A stretch of DNA of 64,000 nt from Micavibrio_C sp965231165 (lineage in GTDB: Bacteria; Pseudomonadota; Alphaproteobacteria; Micavibrionales; Micavibrionaceae): NCBI GenBank assembly GCA_965231165.1, contig OZ246421.1:1054001-1118000 (forward strand). The letters run 5' to 3'. Both the position numbers and the translations under genes were made by a program. Under the pieces are notes generated by a model, which saw only the letters and a list, made by a program, of their open reading frames with translations, had not been told where the DNA came from and did no database searches. The first letter of the stretch is position 1, and each line of letters starts with the position of its first letter. Positions 57,138 through 64,000 of this stretch are shown here, one piece after another.

Positions 57138-57431
57138 ATGAATATCTGGAAATCCATTTGCTCCCTATTCGGCAGCAAGGCGCAGAAGCCGGAGGAAACA
57201 GACCCTGCCCTCAAGCAAGGTTTCATTCGGGACAAAGAAACCGGCGTGGTCGTTGAAACAGAAGATCCGATGATGGCGGCGGCCATCGCGCAGGCATTCA
57301 AAACAGGGAAGGCTACTTTCGGGTTCCGTGATGAAAACGGCAAATTCACAGTTCAAACAATTGAGACGCCGAAGCCTGAATCAGACGTCATGCCCAGCGG
57401 CAGCAAAAGATCCCCTCTTAAGCCAGAGTGA
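57138..57431 (+). CDS. Small greA-linked protein, unknown
   Basis: A 97-residue soluble protein starting 14 bases after the greA stop, with TAAGGAAATATAAAG giving a fair ribosome site. Residues 20-75 look folded (GFIRDKETGVVVETEDPMMA and GKATFGFRDENGKFTVQTIE) and the ends are polar and Pro-rich. No family recognised; its role is unknown and linkage to greA may be incidental. Confidence 0.5.
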   Translation: MNIWKSICSLFGSKAQKPEETDPALKQGFIRDKETGVVVETEDPMMAAAIAQAFKTGKATFGFRDENGKFTVQTIETPKPESDVMPSGSKRSPLKPE

Positions 57432-57467
57432 GATTCTTCAGTCGCTACACTCCTTCAGAATGACGAT
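57429..57467. repeat. Second-family intergenic repeat (GAGATTCTTC...CAGAATGAC)
   Basis: GAGATTCTTCAGTCGCTAC...CTTCAGAATGACG. It shares GAGATTCTTC, CGCTAC and CAGAATGAC in order with the copy at 60201-60275. It lies between the greA-linked gene and the Lrp-family gene. Confidence 0.6.
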
Positions 57468-57484
57468 GAGCGGAAGCTGGCTGC

Positions 57485-57958
57485 CTAGATATCGATCGGT
57501 ACGCCCGGCACTTCTTTCGAAGCGCGGATGGCCAGTGCCGACTTCACGGACGTTACGTTCGGGGCGCCGGTCAGATCATGCGTGAGGAATTGCTGATAGG
57601 TATCCCAGTCGGGAGCGACAATCTTCAACACAAAATCGACTTCGCCCGCCAGCATGTGGCACTCACGCACCATCGGCCATGACACAACCAGCTCTTCGAA
57701 TTTCTTGAGATCGTTTTCGGCCTGACTGACCAGCTTCACCATCGCGAAAATGGTAACACCGTAACCCAGCGCCACGGCATCCACCTTGGCATGGTATCCT
57801 CTGATGTAACCCGCCTCTTCGAGGGCGCGTACGCGGCGCAGACAGGGCGGTGCCGAAATACCGGCAACCCTGGCCAGCTCGACGTTGGTAATACGTCCAT
57901 CGTCCTGGAGGTTTTTCAAAATTTTCTTATCGATTTTGTCGAGCTTGACGCGCTTCAT
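57485..57958 (-). CDS. Lrp/AsnC-family transcriptional regulator
   Basis: A 157-residue regulator with an N-terminal helix-turn-helix (about 8-60: LDKIDKKILKNLQDDGRITN, then ELARVAGISAPPCLRRVRAL) and a C-terminal RAM ligand-binding domain (about 75-145). The amino-acid effector is unknown. It is divergent from the ELM1-family gene, with a 132-base shared upstream region. Confidence 0.92.
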   Translation of the reverse strand: MKRVKLDKIDKKILKNLQDDGRITNVELARVAGISAPPCLRRVRALEEAGYIRGYHAKVDAVALGYGVTIFAMVKLVSQAENDLKKFEELVVSWPMVRECHMLAGEVDFVLKIVAPDWDTYQQFLTHDLTGAPNVTSVKSALAIRASKEVPGVPIDI

Positions 57959-58090
57959 GAAATATATCGCAAATTTATTGTCGGGAATGACCAGCCGTTG
58001 GTATAAAGTTGCGCGGTCATATAGGCAAGCGACTTTTTACCAGAGTTCCATAGAATCGGTGTAAAATCGTGCCGATTGATATTTTCTTAA

Positions 58091-59059
58091 ATGAGAATTG
58101 GAAATTTACACATTATGACATCATGCTGGGTTGTCACAGAAGGACTGGCAGGCACGGAAAACCAGTGTCTGGGAGTCGCCGAGGCGATGGGCCTTATGCC
58201 CGTTGTCAAACGCATCGGCCTGCGACAACCGTGGAAAGCGCTCTCCCCCTTTATCGGCGGCGAACAGGGGTGGACGTTTACAGGCGACGCGCTGAACGCG
58301 CCATGGCCCGATCTGGTGATTTCCTCGGGACGAAAATCGATTGCGGCGGCGCGCTATATCCGCAAGAAAAGCGGCGGCAAAAGTTTCATCGTGCAAATAC
58401 AAGATCCGCGCGTGAATGCGAACATCTTCGATCTGGTAGCCGTTCCCGCCCATGACAAAATGCGCGGGCCGCAGGTTATCGTCACAGCGGCCACGCCCAA
58501 CCGCATTACAACCCAGCGCCTTGCCGATGGTCGTCAGGATTTCGCCCATACATTACGCGCCGTCCCTAACCCGCGCGTGGCGGTGCTGATCGGTGGCAAC
58601 AGCAAGGCCTATAGCTTCACCCCTGAGAATATGCGCAAGCTGGCAGCGCAACTGACGGAGCTTGACCGGCTCGGCTATGGCCTGATGATCACGGCATCGC
58701 GCCGCACGGGTGATGAAAATCTGGCAATCCTGCGCGAGGCGCTCAAGAATACCAAGGCTTATCTGTGGGACGGGCGCGGCGATAATCCCTATTTCGGCTT
58801 GCTCGGCTGGGCCGATTATATTCTGGTGACGGCGGACAGCGCCTCGATGATCTCGGAAGCCGCCACAACGGGCAAACCGGTTTACGTGATCCCGCTTGAG
58901 GGCGGGTCGGCCAAGTTCGACCGCTTGCATGGGACATTGCTGGAAAAACATATCATCCGGCCTTTCACCGGCCAATTGCAGCCTTATATCTACGAACCGC
59001 TGCAGGATGCCGCCCTGATTGCCTCAAAAATTCGTGAGAAAATGGGGAAATCCGCCTGA
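58091..59059 (+). CDS. Mitochondrial fission ELM1-like protein (DUF1022)
   Basis: A 322-residue protein of the ELM1 family, known in plants for mitochondrial fission and widespread in alphaproteobacteria. Marks are WVVTEGLAGTENQCLGVAEA near the N-terminus, DLVISSGRKSIAAARYIRK, VAVLIGGNSKAYSFT and YILVTADSASMISEAATTG, with GT-B-like features in the second half. The bacterial function is unsettled; a nucleotide-sugar or envelope role is only a guess. Start at ATG 58091, or a second ATG at 58115 that fits family length equally well. Confidence 0.85.
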   Translation: MRIGNLHIMTSCWVVTEGLAGTENQCLGVAEAMGLMPVVKRIGLRQPWKALSPFIGGEQGWTFTGDALNAPWPDLVISSGRKSIAAARYIRKKSGGKSFIVQIQDPRVNANIFDLVAVPAHDKMRGPQVIVTAATPNRITTQRLADGRQDFAHTLRAVPNPRVAVLIGGNSKAYSFTPENMRKLAAQLTELDRLGYGLMITASRRTGDENLAILREALKNTKAYLWDGRGDNPYFGLLGWADYILVTADSASMISEAATTGKPVYVIPLEGGSAKFDRLHGTLLEKHIIRPFTGQLQPYIYEPLQDAALIASKIREKMGKSA

Positions 59060-59157
59060 AAACAGGGAGTTCAGGGCTTTACGCCTTGCTTCACGGCGAT
59101 TAAGACTAGGTTATATAAATACAATCTGGTGCCATAGGGCAAAACTGTGATTATTCC

Positions 59158-59187
59158 TCTGGATCCTGGGTCAAGCCCGGGATGACA
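59158..59187. repeat. Palindromic intergenic repeat just before trxB
   Basis: TCTGGATCCTGGG-TCAA-GCCCGGGATGACA, family GGGATGAC. Its right end is 24 bases before the trxB ATG, so it would form a hairpin in the trxB 5' UTR immediately upstream of the ribosome site. Confidence 0.78.
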
Positions 59188-59210
59188 TGCCAGGGGAAGG
59201 AAAGCCAAGA

Positions 59211-60191
59211 ATGAGTAAGGACAAAGACATCCGGACGAAAGTCCTGATTATCGGTTCCGGCCCTGCCGGGTACACCGCAGCGATTTACGCCGCGCGCGCC
59301 AACCTGAAGCCTGTTCAGGTTCTGGGGCTGCAGCCAGGCGGGCAGTTGACCATTACAACCGATGTCGAAAACTATCCCGGCTTCGCCGATATGATCCAAG
59401 GCCCGTGGCTGATGGAACAGATGAAGGCGCAGGCCGAACATGTCGGCACACAGACGGTTTATGATTACATCACCGATGTCGATTTCAGCAAACGCCCGTT
59501 TGTCTGCAAAAGCGATTCAGGCGCGACCTACACTGCTGACACCGTCATCATCTGCACCGGTGCGAAAGCGCGCTGGCTCGGGTTGCCGGAAGAAAAATCA
59601 TATATGGGCATCGGTGTTTCCGCTTGCGCCACCTGTGACGGGTTCTTCTATCGCGGCAAGGAAGTGGCCGTTGTCGGCGGCGGCAATAGCGCCGTTGAGG
59701 AAGCGATCTTCCTGACCAATTTCTGCAACAAGGTGACATTGATCCACCGTCGCGATTCACTCAAAGCGGAAAAGATTGCGCAGGACCGCCTGTTCAACAA
59801 TCCGAAGATTGAAGTTATCTGGGATACAGCGGTCGAGGAAATTCTCGGCAACCAGCAGGGGCAGGATAATCCGGGCGTCACCGGACTTGCCCTCAAGAAC
59901 CTGAAAACCGGAGAACAATCGACACTGACCGTACATGGCTTGTTTGTCGCCATCGGCCATGATCCGGCAACGGAAATATTCAAAGGCAAAGTGAAGATGG
60001 ACGAACATGGTTATATCGTGACCGCGCCTGATTCAACAGCCACCAATGTTCCCGGCGTTTTTGCCGCGGGCGATGTGAAAGATAAAATTTACCGTCAGGC
60101 CGTGACGGCGGCAGGCATGGGCTGTATGGCCGCGCTGGAAGCTGACCGTTTTATCGCGGTTGAAGAGGCCGCACATGCGGCGGCTGAGTAA
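59211..60191 (+). CDS. trxB: Thioredoxin-disulfide reductase
   Basis: A 326-residue flavoprotein reducing thioredoxin with NADPH. The FAD-binding motif is VLIIGSGPAGYTAAIYAARA, the redox pair is C-A-T-C (VSACATCDGFFYRG), NADPH binding is VAVVGGGNSAVEEA, and the C-terminal FAD segment is GVFAAGDVKDKIYRQAVTAA. AAGGAAAG precedes the ATG at 59211. A LysR gene follows 107 bases later, an arrangement seen in many alphaproteobacteria. Confidence 0.97.
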   Translation: MSKDKDIRTKVLIIGSGPAGYTAAIYAARANLKPVQVLGLQPGGQLTITTDVENYPGFADMIQGPWLMEQMKAQAEHVGTQTVYDYITDVDFSKRPFVCKSDSGATYTADTVIICTGAKARWLGLPEEKSYMGIGVSACATCDGFFYRGKEVAVVGGGNSAVEEAIFLTNFCNKVTLIHRRDSLKAEKIAQDRLFNNPKIEVIWDTAVEEILGNQQGQDNPGVTGLALKNLKTGEQSTLTVHGLFVAIGHDPATEIFKGKVKMDEHGYIVTAPDSTATNVPGVFAAGDVKDKIYRQAVTAAGMGCMAALEADRFIAVEEAAHAAAE

Positions 60192-60200
60192 TATGTTATT

Positions 60201-60275
60201 GTCATCCTGAGGGCTTTAGCCCGAATGATCTCCTCTTGGATTAAGATGAGATTCTTCGCTACGCTCAGAATGACA
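60201..60275. repeat. Second-family intergenic repeat (GTCATCCTGAG...CAGAATGACA)
   Basis: Ends GTCATCCTGAG and CTCAGAATGAC are near-complementary, with GATCTCCTCTTGG and GAGATTCTTCGCTACG between. It fills the trxB-LysR gap. A shorter relative is at 57429. Confidence 0.7.
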
Positions 60276-60298
60276 AAATTTTTGGTAAGGACATCATA

Positions 60299-61189
60299 AT
60301 GGATTGGGACAAACTGCGTATATTTCATGCTGTGGCAGAAGCAGGCAGTTTTACTCATGCCGGTGATGCCCTCAATTTAAGTCAGTCGGCGATCTCGCGC
60401 CAGATCAGTACGCTTGAAGAATCCCTCGGCGTCACCCTGTTCCACCGTCATGCGCGTGGCTTGCTGCTCACTGAACAGGGCGAGCTGCTGCAGAAAGCGG
60501 CCAAGGATATTTTCGGCAAGCTGGCGATGATCGAAGGACAACTTGTCGATTCCAAACAATTGCCTGAAGGTCCGCTGCGCATCACCACGACGGAATTTAT
60601 CGGCGCCAGTTGGCTGGCCCCGCGTCTTGCCGATCTGCGTCACGATCACCCGGACATTCAGCTCACATTGCTGATGGATGACCGTGTGCTGAACCTGTCG
60701 ATGCGTGAGGCCGATGCTGCCATCCGTTTGTACAAGCCGGAGCAACCCGATCTGATCCAGCGGCACCTCGCGACGATCCAGTTTCACATTTTCGGCAGCA
60801 AAACCTATTTCGAGAAACATGGTCGCCCGACAGAGGCCAAAGACCTGCGCGATCACGTGCTGATCGGTTACCCTGAAAATGCGCCGCAGCCCTTCATGGA
60901 TTCCAACTGGCTGTTCCGCGTGGCGGGGGTTGATCCACACGAACACAACAACCTGATTATGATGAATTCGCTCTATGCCATTCGTCAGGCCGTTGAAGGC
61001 AGCGCCGGTCTGGGTCTGCTGCCCGATTTTATGGCCAGTGAAGATTCAAACCTTGAAAGCGTTCTCCCCGATCTGCAGCCCGTTAACGTCGAGATGTATT
61101 TCGTCTATCCGGAAGAACGCCGCCACTCACAGCGTCTTGCCATATTCAGGGATTTTTTGCTGAAACATGTCGGCAAAACCCAGTTCTGA
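60299..61189 (+). CDS. LysR-family transcriptional regulator
   Basis: A 296-residue regulator with an N-terminal winged helix (DKLRIFHAVAEAGSFTHAGD, then LNLSQSAISRQISTLEESLG) and a periplasmic-binding-protein-like effector domain (about 90-290). The trxB-LysR linkage is common in alphaproteobacteria, where a redox or thiol role is suspected but not established. Few Cys are present, so an OxyR-type switch is unlikely. The start at 60299 has AAGG about 8 bases upstream. Confidence 0.9.
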   Translation: MDWDKLRIFHAVAEAGSFTHAGDALNLSQSAISRQISTLEESLGVTLFHRHARGLLLTEQGELLQKAAKDIFGKLAMIEGQLVDSKQLPEGPLRITTTEFIGASWLAPRLADLRHDHPDIQLTLLMDDRVLNLSMREADAAIRLYKPEQPDLIQRHLATIQFHIFGSKTYFEKHGRPTEAKDLRDHVLIGYPENAPQPFMDSNWLFRVAGVDPHEHNNLIMMNSLYAIRQAVEGSAGLGLLPDFMASEDSNLESVLPDLQPVNVEMYFVYPEERRHSQRLAIFRDFLLKHVGKTQF

Positions 61190-61315
61190 TAACAGCTGAG
61201 AAAGAAAACAAGCTCAGATTGTATTATTTTCAAAAGGTAGATACACCCTTTTTGATTACTCATATTTCTCTAATCATCTGAAATATATAAAGAAATTCAC
61301 ATTCTATCCTTAGGT

Positions 61316-61330
61316 ATGCGTAAAACGCAT
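61316..61330. promoter_or_regulatory. Perfect 15-base palindrome upstream of the small RNA
   Basis: ATGCGT-AAA-ACGCAT. In the 197 bases between the LysR stop and the small RNA, this is the only clear symmetrical element apart from a weak CTGAG/CTCAG pair after the stop. It could be an operator for the small RNA, lying about 70 bases upstream of its likely start. Confidence 0.35.
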
Positions 61331-61386
61331 AATAGCATTGCATAATTCCCTCTGGCTCCCGTGACTCATACCAGTATATAAAGCGG

Positions 61387-61488
61387 CCATCGACATTCCG
61401 ATGTCGATGGGATCCTTCGGGGTCCTACGTCTCCCAGACGTGAAACCTCCCTGTTCAACTCGCCGGGTCGTAAGACCCGGTTTTTTTT
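61387..61488 (+). ncRNA. Candidate multi-hairpin small RNA with anti-Shine-Dalgarno CCUCCC
   Basis: Four hairpins follow in series: CCATCGACAT/ATGTCGATGG (61387-61410, loop TCCG), GATCC/GGGTC capped by TTCG (61411-61424), ACGTCT/AGACGT with loop CCC (61427-61441), and a terminator CCGGGTC/GACCCGG with loop GTAA and eight T (61463-61488). Between the last two lies an unpaired GAAACCTCCCTGTTCAACT. A possible promoter (CTGGCT at 61352, TATATA at 61375, 17-base spacer) places the RNA start near 61386. CCUCCC is complementary to a Shine-Dalgarno sequence, as in known trans-acting alphaproteobacterial sRNAs. No protein gene fits here. Confidence 0.72.
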
Positions 61489-61570
61489 GCTTTTTTCTGA
61501 GAATTAGGCACCTTGCAAACTAAACGTAGGGCTGGCGCATATTTCATGCGCTGATAAAAAAACGTTATTT

Positions 61571-61600
61571 TTCATACACTTACCCTGATATCTATATAAT
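61571..61600 (+). promoter_or_regulatory. Candidate promoter of the M48 protease gene
   Basis: TTCATA (61571-61576) and a perfect TATAAT (61595-61600) with an 18-base spacer, 60 bases before the ATG at 61661. Confidence 0.45.
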
Positions 61601-61660
61601 TTGCCTTATTCATAATAAAGAGTTTATGGTGCGTAAAATTTTTAATCAGAGGGCAGCCCT

Positions 61661-63073
61661 ATGCCAGTAACAAAACCGGAAGATACAGCTAAGCCAGCCA
61701 AACATTTCAAGCCCATCAATTATCTGCAGGAAGCTACGCATTTTACTGCGGCGACAGCAATTCTGGCTGCCGTTGGTTTCTGGGTAGGGCCATGGGTCAT
61801 TGCTGGATGCGCAGCAGGATCTGGCCTTTTATCATTAGGTGGGGGCAAGCTTGTTCATGAACTGATCGGGAAATATTATAAGAAACACGAATTGGCGGAC
61901 AGTAAAAACAAGGGGGTTGCCCAGTTTATAAAAGAGTTTACGGACAAAGCAGGGTTAGCTAAAGAACCGGTACTGTATGACTTCGAAATAGACATGGAAC
62001 ATGCGAAAGATCGCAAGGATGACTTAACAACACTCCCGCAAGTTAAACGTATTATGAATGCGGCAGCCGGAGGCCTAGGCGAGCATTTTCTTCTGGTCTC
62101 TCAACCCTTGCTTGACGCGCTAGAACCAAAAGAAGTTCGTGCTGTTATGGCGCATGAATTTACGCATTTAGGTGCAGGACATACAAAATTATCATTGGCC
62201 TCTGGATGGCTTCTTACAACAACAATGTTTGCAGGAATGTTTGCCCTTGGTAGTGCTGTATTAAGCGCTGGCTGGGTTATGGGAGCTTTATCCGTAGCAG
62301 GCGTTCTGGCAGTATCTTATGCCGGACATAAACTTATGCCGAAAAAAGAAGAACAGTATACCCGCGATGGCGAGATACGTCCTAAGGCCAAGGCTGTAGA
62401 ACTCGGCGTCATGGCCGGGCAGGAAATAATTTCTGTAGCATTACTGGCTATCGCTAATCCTGTGGTCGTTTTAACAGCCTATGCTGTTGAACAAGGATCG
62501 TTCTGGAGCGCCAATATTGTTAATAAAAGCTTGCGCCGCCGTCATGAATTTCAGGCTGACCGAGGTGCTGTTGATATGGGAGCCGATCCCTTGATGCTTA
62601 TTCAGTCGCTACGGAAAATTGAAAAATCACTTGAGTTAAATGCGCCGGACTTGGCCTATGCCCGTAATTGGCGGGAAGGACCTTGGTACATGCGCTCATT
62701 GAAAATGGCCGCTTCTATCGTAAAATCACACCCAGATACCCAAAGACGTTGTATGCGACTCGCAAAGATGGCTGAAAAACAGGGTTGTGATGCCCAAAAT
62801 ATTACCAATGCGCTTTACGGCCCTATTGATGAAACAAGACTTTTATTTGCAAACGATAATTCTTCTTTTGTGCCTGAAGAACATACTGATGATCAGAAGA
62901 TTATTAATGAAGTAACCGCAAACGGGCATCGCTTAGACGATAGTAAAGGCCGCGCAACCGAGGCATTTGGAAACTTACCAGAACGATCTGAACAAACCGG
63001 GGCCATTCCAAAAACCGCTGGAGAAACAACAGAAAGTCGGGCAAGAGCGAAAAATAGAACGCCCCCTCTTTAA
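61661..63073 (+). CDS. M48-family membrane metallopeptidase (HtpX-like)
   Basis: A 470-residue membrane protease. There are hydrophobic segments at about 30-60, 183-222 and 250-275. The zinc site is H165-E-F-T-H169 with the third ligand in E296-F-Q-A-D300 (RRRHEFQADRGAVDMGAD). A SHPDTQRRCMRL segment follows, as in HtpX-type enzymes. The last 95 residues are a hydrophilic, probably disordered tail unusual for HtpX. Likely role: membrane protein quality control. It is followed by a patatin-like gene with its own promoter. Confidence 0.88.
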   Translation: MPVTKPEDTAKPAKHFKPINYLQEATHFTAATAILAAVGFWVGPWVIAGCAAGSGLLSLGGGKLVHELIGKYYKKHELADSKNKGVAQFIKEFTDKAGLAKEPVLYDFEIDMEHAKDRKDDLTTLPQVKRIMNAAAGGLGEHFLLVSQPLLDALEPKEVRAVMAHEFTHLGAGHTKLSLASGWLLTTTMFAGMFALGSAVLSAGWVMGALSVAGVLAVSYAGHKLMPKKEEQYTRDGEIRPKAKAVELGVMAGQEIISVALLAIANPVVVLTAYAVEQGSFWSANIVNKSLRRRHEFQADRGAVDMGADPLMLIQSLRKIEKSLELNAPDLAYARNWREGPWYMRSLKMAASIVKSHPDTQRRCMRLAKMAEKQGCDAQNITNALYGPIDETRLLFANDNSSFVPEEHTDDQKIINEVTANGHRLDDSKGRATEAFGNLPERSEQTGAIPKTAGETTESRARAKNRTPPL

Positions 63074-63113
63074 GGACTAGCTTATAATGCTGTGCGTAGT
63101 GCTGCACTGCAAG

Positions 63114-63142
63114 CTGACTTTTGCCCCCCTCTCGCGTATAAT
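63114..63142 (+). promoter_or_regulatory. Promoter of the patatin-like gene
   Basis: CTGACT (63114-63119), a 17-base spacer and a perfect TATAAT (63137-63142). This puts the transcript start near 63149, about 33 bases before the ATG at 63182. Confidence 0.6.
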
Positions 63143-63181
63143 TATCAATTATTACAGACACTTCCTTTAAGAATGGTCGTC

Positions 63182-64000
63182 ATGAGTAACCCTGCAGACC
63201 CCGCAAGCCAGAAAACCACCGTTGCTTTGTTTACATATGGCGGCGGCATGCGCGGATTGATTCCCGCGCACCTGATGACCCGAATCGAGGAAATGACAGG
63301 TCTGCGCATGGCGGACATGGTCGATATCTTCACCGGCCCGTCCACAGGTGCCATTCTGAATGCCGCCATGACGCTGCGTCACGCCGACCACACCAGCAGC
63401 CCCCGCTTCCGGGCGCGCCACATGGTGAAGTTTTATGAGCGCGAAGGTCATAAAATATTTCCGCCCGACCGCTTCCGTGAATTTCGCGGCATCGTGCATG
63501 ACTTCAACAACCGCACACTAAAACTGAATCAACTGAACTGGCTGTTCCGTCACGGTCATTATGATCCATCTAACCTCGGACGCGCACTCAAGGCGCTTTA
63601 TGGCGATGCGCGGCTTTCGGACGCACTGCGCACACTGGTCATTCCCGTCTACAATCTGGACGGCGAGCAGTTAAGACTGCTGGAGGGTGCCGAAGGCTCT
63701 GGCGATGACTGGGTTGCGCGCGGCCGGGCGTCCTTAAGCGATTACGGCGGCCATGCGCTGTGGCTGAGCCATATTCGCCACATGCCCACCACAGGCCCGA
63801 GCCTGCGTACGCCCGATGTCAGCATGTATGATGCGGTGATGGCCAGCTGCGCGGCCCCCACCTATTTTCCCTGCCACCATTTTAAGGCACGCTATCCGGG
63901 CAAGAAGGAAATTTCCTATACAGGGATCGATGGCTGCATTTTCGACAATCCCTGCATCAGTTATCTCGGTGCCGTCCGCCGCATGGTACCGCCCGACAAC
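63182..64000 (+). CDS. Patatin-like phospholipase, C-terminus beyond window
   Basis: The frame is open from the ATG at 63182 (alternative ATG at 63173) through base 64000, giving 273 residues of a longer protein. It shows the oxyanion-hole motif FTYGGGMRG (about 17-25), the nucleophile elbow G-P-S-T-G, and the catalytic Asp region IDGCIFDNP, where the usual D-G-G/A reads D-G-C. A MASCAAPTYFP segment, typical of patatins, precedes it. The Ser-Asp dyad appears intact, so a lipid acyl hydrolase is expected. The substrate and cellular location are unknown; no signal peptide is evident. Confidence 0.88.
   Translation, partial: MSNPADPASQKTTVALFTYGGGMRGLIPAHLMTRIEEMTGLRMADMVDIFTGPSTGAILNAAMTLRHADHTSSPRFRARHMVKFYEREGHKIFPPDRFREFRGIVHDFNNRTLKLNQLNWLFRHGHYDPSNLGRALKALYGDARLSDALRTLVIPVYNLDGEQLRLLEGAEGSGDDWVARGRASLSDYGGHALWLSHIRHMPTTGPSLRTPDVSMYDAVMASCAAPTYFPCHHFKARYPGKKEISYTGIDGCIFDNPCISYLGAVRRMVPPDN

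Noticed and set aside
63114..64000. Patatin-like gene as a CBASS-type defence effector
   Set aside because: No nucleotidyltransferase or other signalling gene is next to it on the visible side; the neighbour is an M48 protease.

Overview
The window looks like chromosomal DNA of an alphaproteobacterium of moderate GC. The pointers are the carA/yqeY/dnaG/rpoD neighbourhood, an ELM1-type fission-family protein, a DUF3126-type small protein, class II DAHP synthase, olsBA ornithine-lipid genes, a trxB-LysR pair, and intergenic palindromes ending in GGGATGAC. An MSHA-like type IV pilus cluster would suit a Micavibrio- or Rhodospirillales-like bacterium, but that placement is only an inference.

Layout. 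1-12.8 kb (all minus) is one pilus-machine cluster, transcribed right to left: assembly ATPase, platform protein, a PilM-PilN fusion, PilO-like, PilP/MshK-like, an ABC ATPase, a TPR protein, prepilin peptidase, PilT, PilU, and a secretin cut by the left edge. No pilin is present. 13-17.3 kb holds an RND efflux adaptor and pump behind a palindromic operator, with no regulator or TolC-type protein. 17.5-20.5 kb has two tRNA-Arg genes around three exported proteins. 20.5-22.1 kb holds a response regulator, an HPt-like protein and a paralogue lacking the histidine. 22.3-24.1 kb has etfBA, followed on the opposite strand by a well-formed TPP riboswitch that faces no thiamine gene. 24.1-27.9 kb has a PEBP-family protein, a LMW phosphatase, mntR, olsBA and a DUF3126-type protein.

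28-33.9 kb contains exported and unknown proteins, waaA-lpxK-acyltransferase (lipid A and inner core) and an HD-domain protein. 34-41.1 kb has DAHP synthase, pncB-nadE (NAD salvage), gltX, a TrmJ-like methyltransferase and rpsD. 41.2-47.1 kb has two membrane transport proteins, a CAT-anticodon tRNA, rpoD and dnaG. 47.1-49.2 kb, between dnaG and yqeY, holds a Nudix gene, a tiny exported protein and an AT-rich RES-like gene framed by 26-bp inverted repeats, which looks like a mobile cassette. 49.3-57.4 kb has yqeY, carA, three accessory genes (one SET domain), carB, greA and a small greA-linked gene. 57.5-64 kb has an Lrp regulator, the ELM1-family protein, trxB, a LysR regulator, a candidate multi-hairpin small RNA with an exposed anti-Shine-Dalgarno CCUCCC, an M48 membrane metalloprotease and a patatin-like lipase cut by the right edge.

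Most genes are ordinary housekeeping or envelope genes. The best candidates for something new are the orphan TPP aptamer, the small RNA, the inverted-repeat RES cassette and the HPt/pseudo-HPt/receiver operon.
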